Below, in pieces: positions 6,917 through 13,346 of a stretch of 44,954 nt of DNA. The stretch comes from a virus. Numbering within the stretch: the first letter of the stretch is position 1; each line of letters opens with the position of its first letter. The stretch spans positions 1 to 44,954 of the IMG/VR virus record IMGVR_UViG_3300033051_000021; one strand, written 5' to 3'. Under the pieces are notes generated by a model. That model was not told the DNA's origin. It was given only the letters and a program-made list of their open reading frames with translations, and made no database searches. The position numbers were made by a program, and so were the translations under genes.

Positions 6917-7634
6917 CTTCTCCCATACTAAGATCTAGTTTCATCATTCTTCTGTCTTGAAGTTTTTTCTTATATTTATCCTGTATTTCTTTTATGATAG
7001 TTAGTGCCTCTTCAAACGCAGCAGCTGGTATGTAGATATATGATGGGACACCAAGTTCGTTATTGAGTTTAGAATAGATTGCTTTAGTTACTTCACTCTC
7101 GCACTCTTTATAAAAAAATGCTTGTACTGGGATTTTAGTTTCATTTACAGCACCTCGAATTTTTCCAAGTTGTTCGGGTGTAAGATTTTTAGATACTTGC
7201 TCTTCCTGGTTCTTTAAGATGACACTCATCATTTGCATCATCTGCTGCAGTACGGGAATGATTTGATTTAGTATCTCTGCACCGCCTGCGTTTGCAGTTG
7301 CCATATACTCTTTCTCAACTGCTATGAAGTAGTCACGGACTTCTTTACCTTTTTGAGTTCGTGAAGCCATACTTATGTGTTTGGCTGTGTCGGTTGTTAT
7401 TATGTAATCAATTTTGTTTGCACCAGCCACAAAGCCCTGTTTCTTCCGCTCCTCTTTTAGGGGGAGCGGGATATAATCTACATTAATTTCAAGTCCTAAA
7501 ACTTTAAGTTGTCGTTTAATCCAGTCAGAGAAATCTTGTTTAACCCCAAGAGATTTATGTAAATCTCTTGCATTTACTGCGTTTGTCTCAATCGCACCTA
7601 TGACTCTTTTCTCTATATTGACTATGCCTTTCAT
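6903..7634 (-). CDS. AntA/AntB-type phage antirepressor
   Basis: This 243-residue protein has an N-terminal AntA/AntB domain (about residues 12-110), with the typical landmarks 'NARDLHKSLGVKQDFSDWI' and 'IDYIITTDTAKHISMASRT' followed by 'KGKEVRDYFIAVEK'. The C-terminal half (about 140-243) is helical and resembles the variable C-terminal domains of such antirepressors. This family inactivates phage repressors to trigger induction. It is the first gene of the leftward block and faces the repeat array at 7651-7755. The ribosome site AAGGA is 8-9 bases upstream of the ATG. Confidence 0.85.
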   Translation of the reverse strand: MKGIVNIEKRVIGAIETNAVNARDLHKSLGVKQDFSDWIKRQLKVLGLEINVDYIPLPLKEERKKQGFVAGANKIDYIITTDTAKHISMASRTQKGKEVRDYFIAVEKEYMATANAGGAEILNQIIPVLQQMMQMMSVILKNQEEQVSKNLTPEQLGKIRGAVNETKIPVQAFFYKECESEVTKAIYSKLNNELGVPSYIYIPAAAFEEALTIIKEIQDKYKKKLQDRRMMKLDLSMGEDDEK

Positions 7635-7650
7635 ATTTTACATTCCTTTT

Positions 7651-7755
7651 ATAATCTTTCTTATATGAAAGTATTATTTCATAATCTTGCCATAGTGAAA
7701 CTTAATAACATATTAAAATCTTTCTTATTCACAATATCTTAATGCATTATCTTGC
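7651..7755. promoter_or_regulatory. Operator-like array of four phased repeats
   Basis: Between divergent genes, a short sequence recurs: ATAATCTTTCTTAT (7651), ATAATCTTGCCATA (7681), AAAATCTTTCTTAT (7715) and ATTATCTTGC (7746). Start-to-start distances are 30, 34 and 31 bases, about three helical turns. The first two also share GAAA at the same offset. This is the expected architecture for cooperative regulator binding, perhaps by the CI-like repressor or the small protein at 7786. A perfect TTATTCACA (DnaA-box consensus) overlaps the third copy. Confidence 0.55.
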
Positions 7756-7780
7756 AAAATAGGAGCTTTTTCGTTACTAT
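7752..7780 (+). promoter_or_regulatory. Possible promoter for the 7786 gene
   Basis: TTGCAA (7752-7757) and TACTAT (7775-7780) are separated by 17 bases. Transcription would start at or next to the ATG at 7786, giving a leaderless message; no ribosome site is evident at normal spacing. Assignment is from sequence match only. Confidence 0.3.
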
Positions 7781-7785
7781 TATGC

Positions 7786-7989
7786 ATGAAAATAGAAAAA
7801 CTAACAATTAAAGACATATCAAATTTTATAGACAAAAACGAGAACACTATTAGTGGATGGAGCACGAAACAACCGAAACTACTAGAAATAGTAAAACTCG
7901 GTGCATTCTGCAAAAAAAACGATTTAGATATAGAAAAAATAACTAAGCTGCTTGAAGTCCAAGAAGCTGTTAGAGGGGTTGAGTCATGA
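7786..7989 (+). CDS. Small HTH-like protein
   Basis: A 67-residue protein whose 'IKDISNFIDKNENTISGWSTKQPKLLEIVKLGAFCKKN' stretch has the spacing of a Cro/CI-type helix-turn-helix (recognition helix near 'NTISGWS'). It is the first gene rightward of the phased repeat array and opposite the antirepressor, the usual place of a Cro-like regulator. It overlaps the next gene by 4 bases (ATGA). The family assignment is tentative. Confidence 0.6.
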   Translation: MKIEKLTIKDISNFIDKNENTISGWSTKQPKLLEIVKLGAFCKKNDLDIEKITKLLEVQEAVRGVES

Positions 7990-8168
7990 ATATAGACTCT
8001 ATAATGAAGTATATACTTGCAATAGTATTATTGTTTATTATGTTTTTGTGGTCTGGTGGCGTTTACGAAACTTTTATAGCTGAAAAAGTTAGAGTTAATA
8101 AGATTACAGGTGCAGTAGAAGTTCTTAAAAAAGAAAATGAACTTGTAGGTTGGTATGATGTTAATTAA
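7986..8168 (+). CDS. Small membrane protein (60 aa)
   Basis: One transmembrane helix (about residues 8-26, YILAIVLLFIMFLWSGGVY) is followed by a charged cytoplasmic or periplasmic tail. It overlaps both neighbours (ATGA with the gene before, 14 bases with the exported protein after). It could be a superinfection-exclusion or envelope-modifying protein expressed from the prophage; this is inference from size, topology and position beside regulators. Confidence 0.55.
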   Translation: MNIDSIMKYILAIVLLFIMFLWSGGVYETFIAEKVRVNKITGAVEVLKKENELVGWYDVN

Positions 8169-8607
8169 AATAGTAACTATAAGTATAGCACTACTCTTTA
8201 CAAGCACACTCTGTAGCGATACTATGGATTGGATGTATGAAGATAAGTCTGGTGAACAACCGCAAGAAACCACAGTTATAAGAAGTGAATGTGTCAGACC
8301 TATAAAACTAAAGCTCATTACCGACAACAGAGATGTTCACCGCTACAATGAAGAGCTCTATAAATATAGTTCATGTATGACACAGTTTATAAATACTCAA
8401 GTATCTTTAGCTAATGCTGCTAAAGATACTCAAAGCAGATTAATACATGTAGCATCTATAAAACAAGCCAAGAAAGACTTAACTAGCTACGATAGGCTAG
8501 ATAATGTAGATCAAAGACAACGCCACGAAGAACTAGCAAATCTCAATGGGCTAGGTTATGATGAAGATAGAGATAAAGAGAAAAAAAAGTTAGAGAAAAT
8601 GAAATAG
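8155..8607 (+). CDS. Exported hypothetical protein (150 aa)
   Basis: The N-terminus is a signal peptide: basic start, then 'IVTISIALLFTSTLCS' with likely cleavage near residues 20-22. The Cys is not in a good lipobox. The mature part is hydrophilic, with an internal pair of Cys at about residues 46 and 74 and a helical Lys/Asp/Glu-rich C-terminus. Periplasmic location is predicted. Together with the small membrane protein before it, a lysogenic envelope function is possible. No family is recognised. Confidence 0.6.
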   Translation: MMLIKIVTISIALLFTSTLCSDTMDWMYEDKSGEQPQETTVIRSECVRPIKLKLITDNRDVHRYNEELYKYSSCMTQFINTQVSLANAAKDTQSRLIHVASIKQAKKDLTSYDRLDNVDQRQRHEELANLNGLGYDEDRDKEKKKLEKMK

Positions 8608-8796
8608 CTGAATATATTTTACAAAAACATTAAGTTTTAACCATAGAAACTCTTTAGGCATACAAATGTATGTCTAGCACAGACAAAAGCCCTCACAGAG
8701 CCTCCTACAGCCATACAAATACCACAAAAACACCACAAACAAGCAAAAAAATCCCCCGAACCGACGAGCCGCACCTTTCCACCACCACCACAAAAC

Positions 8797-8819
8797 TCGC
8801 CGCCATTTGAAAATTTTTT
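8797..8819 (+). repeat. Left arm of 23-bp perfect inverted repeat
   Basis: Perfect reverse complement of 9544-9566, 724 bases apart. It contains CCGCCATTTG, the complement of the motif CAAATGGCGG, which also occurs at 10571 and 10921. Both arms run outward into a G-rich then T-rich stretch when read from the AT side. It may be an initiator-binding or recombination site, or the trace of an inverted duplication. Confidence 0.75.
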
Positions 8820-9543
8820 GGCTCTTTTTTGGTTATTTCGGTTTTTATGAGTATGAAAGATTTTTTTGAGATAGCTATTATATAAAAGAGTTGAACTTCA
8901 AAGGATTTGAGAGTTTGACTCCGTGAGAACTCTGTTTTTACGGAGGGAATTAGTAAGTGAGTTGGTTTTTTGGAGATTTTCCGTAGGTTTCGGATTTCGG
9001 ATTAGCGTTTATTTTTCTTAGAGTTGATGGAACTGCATCATTTTTATGACATGATGAGTGGTCCTCAACTTTTTTAGCACTCTCGGGAAAATTGGTCGAG
9101 GTGGTCTAAACATATTTATTTATTTATTTTAATATATTTATTTTAAGGTGGGAGTGCAAATGTTTAAGTTTAGTCCACTCTTTAAGGTTTAAGCCTTATT
9201 TTAGTGGAATATGGCTTAAGGTTAGAGCTTATGAGGTCGTTTATGTGATAGTGTGAGTGATTTGTCGAAGTGCTTGCTCTTTCTGCAGTAGGTTAATGGT
9301 GTAGTAGGTTAATGGTGCTTATTATGTGGTGGTGGATTGCTATTTGATAGTAGATGTTGGTGTCGTGCTTTTTCTCGTTTATGTTCTGTATGAGCGGTGG
9401 GGAGGGTACTTCCCCAAGTGTACTTCTGTCTGAACTACATATGAGAGAAGTGCTAGATGAAAATTCATATTTGAGTTGTAAGTTCACAAAAGAGCGTTAT
9501 TTCTTAAAGCCTGAAAGTAAGTTTCTCAAGATCACTTTTTCAT

Positions 9544-9566
9544 AAAAAATTTTCAAATGGCGGCGA
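9544..9566 (-). repeat. Right arm of 23-bp perfect inverted repeat
   Basis: Reverse complement of 8797-8819. It includes CAAATGGCGGCGA at 9554-9566, one of four copies of that 13-base motif (one copy with a single change) between 8.8 and 10.95 kb. It is followed directly by the G9/T9 homopolymer region. Confidence 0.75.
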
Positions 9567-9577
9567 CTTATCGCAAT

Positions 9578-9600
9578 GGGGGGGGGTCGTATTTTTTTTT
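9578..9600. repeat. Homopolymer tracts G9 and T9
   Basis: Nine consecutive G (9578-9586) and nine T (9592-9600) in an AT-rich genome. A 27-codon frame (ATG 9557, TAG 9638-9640) runs through the tract. Poly-G tracts of this length are slippage-prone and are used for phase variation in Campylobacterota, but no substantial gene is attached here. Confidence 0.6.
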
Positions 9601-9716
9601 AAAATTGCGGAGAAAACACCAGGGAGTAAAATATTTTTAGTAAATTATGCAGCTACTTCAAAAACAGTTTTGGAGCAAATCTAGCTAGTTCTAAATTGGA
9701 ACATACTGAGAATAAT

Positions 9717-9780
9717 ACTTAATTTTATTAAGGTAAAAATGTCCTCAATAACTTAATTTGATTAAGGTAAAAATGTCCTC
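9717..9780. repeat. Two 30-bp direct repeats with internal palindrome
   Basis: Positions 9717-9746 and 9751-9780 differ at one base, with a 34-base period. Each unit holds the dyad CTTAATTT(T/G)ATTAAG followed by GTAAAAATGTCCTC. They lie just past the 3' end of the repressor gene. The form suits iterons or a dimeric regulator site. Confidence 0.7.
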
Positions 9781-9795
9781 TCTATATATAATACC

Positions 9796-9817
9796 TATTC
9801 TTTTATAAAAAAGAATA
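9796..9817. other. AT-rich hairpin, 9-bp stem
   Basis: TATTCTTTT (9796-9804) pairs with AAAAGAATA (9809-9817) across a 4-base loop, 20 bases past the repressor stop codon on the minus strand. There is no proper U-tract on that strand; on the plus strand a T7 run follows only after 13 bases. It may be a weak terminator for the repressor or a part of the origin. Confidence 0.35.
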
Positions 9818-9837
9818 GTATATACAGCATTTTTTTC

Positions 9838-10245
9838 TTATATCTTTGCCATCTCTTGGAACTCTTTTAGTCTCACTATTATCTGCTCCATAAATTTATC
9901 TGGAGCATACTCCAGTAGATTAATGAGTTCTTGCATTTTAGTAGAGTTACTTATCTTTTCTAAAAGTAGTGGATCTATGGAAGAGTTAAAAGCTAGTTCT
10001 ATTTTAGATATATCATTTAGGAGTATCTCTGACTCACTAAGCTTCATATTTCCATTACCTGTAAGTAACCAGTCGATAGATACTGAATACTTATTTCTGA
10101 TGAGCTTTGATATGTTTGATGGTATTTCTCTTGTACCATTTATATAGTGAGTATAACTATTTTGTGTTATTCCAAGCTCATGTGCAAAATCTTTTTTATT
10201 AAGTTCTAAACTCGCTCTGAGTTCTTCTAGGGGTACATTTATCAT
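9838..10245 (-). CDS. CI-like phage repressor (HTH)
   Basis: A 135-residue protein with an N-terminal helix-turn-helix of the CI/XRE type (about residues 8-62). It has 'ELGITQNSYTHYINGTREIPSNI' as the DNA-reading part and the 'SIDWLLTGNGNMK' ending that is typical of bacteriophage CI repressor N-domains. The rest (70-135) is a helical, probably oligomerising tail; there is no LexA-type peptidase domain. Induction therefore probably depends on the antirepressor at 6903-7634 rather than RecA cleavage. It is divergent from the rightward replication operon and faces its promoter and an operator-like dyad. Confidence 0.85.
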   Translation of the reverse strand: MINVPLEELRASLELNKKDFAHELGITQNSYTHYINGTREIPSNISKLIRNKYSVSIDWLLTGNGNMKLSESEILLNDISKIELAFNSSIDPLLLEKISNSTKMQELINLLEYAPDKFMEQIIVRLKEFQEMAKI

Positions 10246-10271
10246 TTAATATCCTTTAATAGTTTGATTCC

Positions 10272-10292
10272 TATTGACATAATCACTCAATA
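10272..10292. promoter_or_regulatory. Operator-like dyad over the rightward promoter
   Basis: TATTGA (10272-10277) and TCAATA (10287-10292) form an inverted repeat with a 9-base centre that overlaps the -35 hexamer and spacer of the promoter at 10274-10302. This is where a CI-like repressor would act. Binding by the 9838-10245 product is inference. Confidence 0.5.
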
Positions 10293-10302
10293 AGTATATA
10301 AT
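10274..10302 (+). promoter_or_regulatory. Consensus sigma70 promoter of the replication operon
   Basis: TTGACA (10274-10279), 17-base spacer, TATAAT (10297-10302): a full match to the bacterial housekeeping consensus. It would drive the rightward genes from 10354 and leave a leader of about 45 bases. Confidence 0.8.
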
Positions 10303-10353
10303 TGCAACTATATTTATATATTATACAACAAATGACACATTAGGGGCTTAAAC

Positions 10354-10593
10354 ATGGAAATTAAATCTATCACTAAAACTTTTGAAATTCCAATGAAAAA
10401 AGAAGAAGTTGTTCAGATACTAAGAATAACAACACTTGCACTCGATAGAGCGATACGTAATAAAAAAATATCTTATTTGAAAGTAGGACATACTTTTACA
10501 TTCACGGCTGAACAAGTAAATGCTTATATTGAACAAAATACATTTCATTCAAAATATGAAAAAAATAAAACAAATGGCGGCGAAAATAATTAA
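10354..10593 (+). CDS. HTH DNA-binding protein (excisionase/MerR-like fold)
   Basis: A 79-residue protein with an N-terminal beta start, then a helix-turn-helix of the excisionase class: 'MKKEEVVQILRITTLALDRAIRNKKISYLKVGHTFTFTAEQVNAYIEQ' (about 14-62), ending in a Lys/Asn-rich tail. It is the first gene after the strong promoter, so it is an early regulator or accessory replication protein. A copy of CAAATGGCGGCGA lies in its last codons (10571-10583). Its stop overlaps the next start. Confidence 0.65.
   Translation: MEIKSITKTFEIPMKKEEVVQILRITTLALDRAIRNKKISYLKVGHTFTFTAEQVNAYIEQNTFHSKYEKNKTNGGENN
10571..10583 (+). repeat. CAAATGGCGGCGA motif, copy in 10354 gene
   Basis: Same 13 bases as in the 23-bp inverted repeat arms (8797-8809 reverse, 9554-9566). 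It sits immediately before the replisome-organiser-like gene. Confidence 0.6.
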
Positions 10594-11234
10594 TGCTTTA
10601 TAACCTTTATGCAAACCAAGAGATGGGTCGGATTGAGAAGATTAGTGGAAATGCTGTTTTAGTCTTTGAGGCTATAAAGCAGCTTATGGCACTTAATTAT
10701 ATTGAGATTGTTATTTATGAAGACAAAAGACATTATATATTGCATCAAGAGCTTATACTCCAACAAATCCCACTTTTTATTAAAACTACTAAAACACTTA
10801 GTCGAGCTATCGTAGAACTAAAAGAAGTAGACCTCATTATCTATAGCGGCACAAACAGACAGCCTGCTTATGCTTTTACAGATAAGGCAATGTCGTATAT
10901 CACAAGGTCCACTGGTTCCGCAAATGGCGGTGAAACTATTTTGGCTGAAAGTCAGAAACAAAAAAAGAAACCACTCTTTGATTTAAACCGCCCTACAAAA
11001 CTATCAGACCTTAAACCAGAGTATTATCAACTCTTAGAAGTTCATGCTAAAAAAATGTGTGTCACGAAAAATATTTCCTTTGAAGAGTTCGGTAGCTTTG
11101 TCGATCATCATGGTTCCAAAGGGACAAAGTTCATTAACTATCTGAGAGCATTTTCAACATGGCTTCGTAACTATAAAAAATACAATCAAGCAAATGATGC
11201 AGAAAGTGGCACTATTGCTGGTGTGAAGCTTTAA
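10593..11234 (+). CDS. Replication initiator / replisome-organiser-like protein
   Basis: A 213-residue protein. The N-terminal part (about 15-105) has the look of a winged helix used in plasmid and phage initiators (GNAVLVFEAIKQLMALN ... KTLSRAIVELKEVDLI). The C-terminal part (about 145-200, 'FGSFVDHHGSKGTKFINYLRAFSTWLRNY') resembles the helicase-loading C-domain of phage replisome organisers. The DnaB-like helicase gene follows three genes later, as expected for a loader. It contains a CAAATGGCGGTGA motif (10921-10933), so the origin may extend into this gene as in lambda O. The family call is by pattern, not by search. Confidence 0.6.
   Translation: MLYNLYANQEMGRIEKISGNAVLVFEAIKQLMALNYIEIVIYEDKRHYILHQELILQQIPLFIKTTKTLSRAIVELKEVDLIIYSGTNRQPAYAFTDKAMSYITRSTGSANGGETILAESQKQKKKPLFDLNRPTKLSDLKPEYYQLLEVHAKKMCVTKNISFEEFGSFVDHHGSKGTKFINYLRAFSTWLRNYKKYNQANDAESGTIAGVKL
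10921..10933 (+). repeat. CAAATGGCGG(T)GA motif, copy in initiator gene
   Basis: One base different from the three other copies of this 13-base motif. Position inside the initiator-like gene, between its two predicted domains, recalls origins embedded in initiator genes. Confidence 0.5.
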
Positions 11235-11235
11235 T

Positions 11236-11682
11236 ATGATTCGCTTTCTTGATGGACTTGTTTTACTTAAAGAACTTGATGATATTTCGGGTGCAAAAAC
11301 ATTATCATATAAATTAAGAAAACAGCACAATGAATCCATAGTTACAATTAATCGAACAGCATATATTTACAGATACTTGCTTGATGAAGAAACTCAAAAA
11401 ATAGTAACTAACTTGGATGATTATGTTCAAGTTGGTGTTCTTGCAGATAAAATATCTACAGATAGACTCAATATAAAAAAACGGATAAAACTCATGAAAG
11501 CTAATCCACAACTAAATCTTTTTGAGTATTTAGAAGTTGCTGGTCAGTACTTTATTAAAATGGATGCAGAACTTAAATACTTACTTACTTACTTTCAGCC
11601 ATTTAGCGCAACTCTAATAGAATTATCAAAACCAGATATTAAATTAAAAATGCTTGGCGATTTCAGAATAGGATTTTACTAA
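11236..11682 (+). CDS. Hypothetical protein in replication operon (148 aa)
   Basis: Starts 2 bases after the initiator-like gene and ends on the start of the next (TAATG). It is mixed alpha/beta with a basic 'TDRLNIKKRIKLMKANPQ' segment that could be a DNA-contacting helix pair (about 75-95). No family is recognised. Placement between an initiator-like gene and a DnaB-like helicase suggests a replication or regulatory accessory role. Confidence 0.65.
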   Translation: MIRFLDGLVLLKELDDISGAKTLSYKLRKQHNESIVTINRTAYIYRYLLDEETQKIVTNLDDYVQVGVLADKISTDRLNIKKRIKLMKANPQLNLFEYLEVAGQYFIKMDAELKYLLTYFQPFSATLIELSKPDIKLKMLGDFRIGFY

Positions 11683-11870
11683 TGAGCAATATTGACTGGC
11701 TAAACACCGACACTTTAGCTATTGAGTTTGGAATAGCTAAAAGCACTCAAGCAAAATATCGTAGTGAAAAAACTATACCATACTCTAAGGTGGGCGGCTT
11801 TATATACTACTCAAGAAAGAAAATAAACGCATGGATAGAGAGCCATAGCTTTGAAGCAGAGGGAGCTTAA
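11682..11870 (+). CDS. Small HTH protein (excisionase/AlpA-like)
   Basis: This 62-residue protein has 'LNTDTLAIEFGIAKSTQAKYRSEKTIPYSKVGGFIYYSRKKINAWIES', which has the classic HTH_17/excisionase layout: DNA-reading helix, 'IPYSKVGGFIYY' wing, and helix to the end. It is coupled to both neighbours. It may be the directionality factor for the tyrosine recombinase or a regulator of the operon. Confidence 0.7.
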   Translation: MSNIDWLNTDTLAIEFGIAKSTQAKYRSEKTIPYSKVGGFIYYSRKKINAWIESHSFEAEGA

Positions 11871-11872
11871 AA

Positions 11873-13222
11873 ATGGTAAACACGGAAAATATAGAAAATA
11901 TACGAATACTCATACTTGCATCTATACTTAGTGCTAATGAGTTTGGAGAGCTAGATTTAAACATTGTTATGACTAGCGGTATAAATAAAGAGTGGTTTAA
12001 AGACGATGCTCAAAGAGCTATGTTTGAAGTTATGAATGTTTGTTATGATGGTGACATAGCATTTGACGACCACACTATTTTGAGTTATATGAAAAAAGCA
12101 GGCATTGAGCATCCTGAGCAGATAATGCTTAATGTTATGAGTCAGACACAGGTGCCACAAACCATAGTCATGGAACACATAGCAACACTTAAAGAGGTTC
12201 ATCATAGAGATATGCTTACTCTTTTGAGTCTTGAACTTCCTAAGCTGCTTAGTGATGAAAGTTTAAGTAGCGAAGCTATCACTCAAACTCTTCAAAACGC
12301 ACTTGATGACTTCTCTTTTTTAAACAAGGGAAAGTCCACAAGAAGACTTAGCGAAGTGCGAGCGATTAGAAAATCAAAACCTCCAGTTAAAAGGCTAAAA
12401 ACAAAAATTCCCTTTATAGATACAGTTCTTACAGATAAGCATGGGAAAAGTGGCATAAGAAATGAGGGGCTAATGTTCATAAGTGGTAAAAAGCAGACTG
12501 GAAAAACCTTCATACTTGCTCGTATCATAGAAAATGTATCGATAGAGGATCCTGTAATGTTTGGAAGTTTGGAGTTTGGGCAAGAGCTTTATGATGAAAA
12601 TGTCGAGCAGCAACAACAGGATGGAAACTTTGAAGGTGACATAGAGAACATCCACACATTTGATGACATTTATGATGTCGGTGGGATTATTGCAGAGATA
12701 AGACTACAGCATAAGTTATATGGAATCAAGCTTGTAGCACTAGACTCTATGATGAGAATTACAAATAATCACCCAGACCTTAAAACAGATGAGAGAAGAA
12801 TATCTGAGATGTTCTCACGACTTGGAAAACTGAGCAAAGAGTTAAAAGTTCCTATCATTATAGTTGTACAGAGTTCTAAAGAAGACTTAAAATCAAGCAT
12901 CATCAGTGTTAAGGGAAGTATGAATGCTGACCACGAAGCTTACGTTTGGTTTCATCTTGTAAAGACTAACCCAAAAGATCCTACTGATGAGATGAGAAAT
13001 GTTATTTGGACCAAAAACAAAGATACTCATAAGCACCCTATCCAAACACTTATGTATGTACCACAAACAGCTGACTTCTATAGAGTTGAAGTTGATGAGC
13101 ATGGCAATGCAGGCAAGGCACTTGATAAGTACAGAAAGCCACCTCAAAAAGCTGTAGTGACTGTTTATGAAGAGATGCCAGCAGATGTTGAAGCTCCGAC
13201 ATACGATATGCCGCAGTTTTAA
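11873..13222 (+). CDS. DnaB-like replicative helicase
   Basis: A 449-residue protein with the DnaB layout. A helical N-terminal domain (about 8-115, 'LASILSANEF...WFKDDAQRAMFEVM') is followed by a linker and a RecA-fold ATPase from about residue 175. The P-loop is G205-K-K-Q-T-G-K-T212, the Walker B-like strand is 'IKLVALDSMM' (about 284-293), and 'KVPIIIVVQSSKE' fits the H3 region where DnaB usually has Gln. It would unwind DNA at the phage fork with the primase encoded at 994-2598. It is more divergent than host DnaB, as usual for phage helicases of this class. Confidence 0.85.
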   Translation: MVNTENIENIRILILASILSANEFGELDLNIVMTSGINKEWFKDDAQRAMFEVMNVCYDGDIAFDDHTILSYMKKAGIEHPEQIMLNVMSQTQVPQTIVMEHIATLKEVHHRDMLTLLSLELPKLLSDESLSSEAITQTLQNALDDFSFLNKGKSTRRLSEVRAIRKSKPPVKRLKTKIPFIDTVLTDKHGKSGIRNEGLMFISGKKQTGKTFILARIIENVSIEDPVMFGSLEFGQELYDENVEQQQQDGNFEGDIENIHTFDDIYDVGGIIAEIRLQHKLYGIKLVALDSMMRITNNHPDLKTDERRISEMFSRLGKLSKELKVPIIIVVQSSKEDLKSSIISVKGSMNADHEAYVWFHLVKTNPKDPTDEMRNVIWTKNKDTHKHPIQTLMYVPQTADFYRVEVDEHGNAGKALDKYRKPPQKAVVTVYEEMPADVEAPTYDMPQF

Positions 13223-13240
13223 GAGAGCTTATACATAGAG

Positions 13241-13254
13241 TTTCCCTCGGGAAA
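13241..13254. repeat. 14-bp palindrome TTTCCC-TC-GGGAAA, copy 3
   Basis: The only exact copy lying between genes, 18 bases after the helicase stop codon and before the small basic ORF. Confidence 0.7.
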
Positions 13255-13274
13255 AATTAAAAAGGAAAATAGTT

Positions 13275-13346
13275 ATGATTGCAACACAGAAAAAAAAGTT
13301 AAGAAAAAAAAGAAAAGCTAGACTAGAAAAAGGAGATGTAACATGA
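13275..13346 (+). CDS. Tiny basic peptide (23 aa)
   Basis: An ATG at 13275 has an AAAGGA ribosome site 8-10 bases upstream and reads 23 codons to a TGA that overlaps the next start (ATGA). About half the residues are Lys or Arg (QKKKLRKKRKARLEK). It may be a leader peptide or a nucleic-acid-binding peptide; coupling to the Tad2-like gene is the main support. Confidence 0.4.
   Translation: MIATQKKKLRKKRKARLEKGDVT

Larger units (their letters stand above)
8608..9837. other. Gene-free region, candidate replication origin
   Basis: This 1.23-kb stretch lies between convergent genes and is the only long gap in the window. It contains a 14-base palindrome CATACA-AA-TGTATG (8659-8672) and several short hairpins (for example CTCCGT 8919-8924 with ACGGAG 8940-8945, and GGGGAGG/CTTCCCC near 9398-9414). 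It also has a 23-bp inverted repeat (8797-8819 and 9544-9566), a duplicated block GTAGGTTAATGGT near 9289-9318, an AT-rich run near 9111-9145, a G9 tract, two 30-bp direct repeats (9717-9780) and a hairpin (9796-9817). The small frames present look non-coding. An origin of replication, or an origin plus a non-coding RNA, is the best reading, from structure and context only. Confidence 0.5.

Noticed and set aside
7725-7733. Perfect DnaA box TTATTCACA as an origin marker
   Set aside because: Only one box was seen and it lies within the regulator repeat array; an origin normally has a cluster.
9293-9487. Leftward 64-codon frame in the gene-free region
   Set aside because: Low-complexity His/Ile-rich product, no ribosome site, overlaps the opposite frame; composition as expected by chance.
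9354-9545. Rightward 63-codon frame in the gene-free region
   Set aside because: No ribosome site, strong hairpin-forming sequence within, an opposite frame of equal length, and an end that runs into the inverted-repeat arm.
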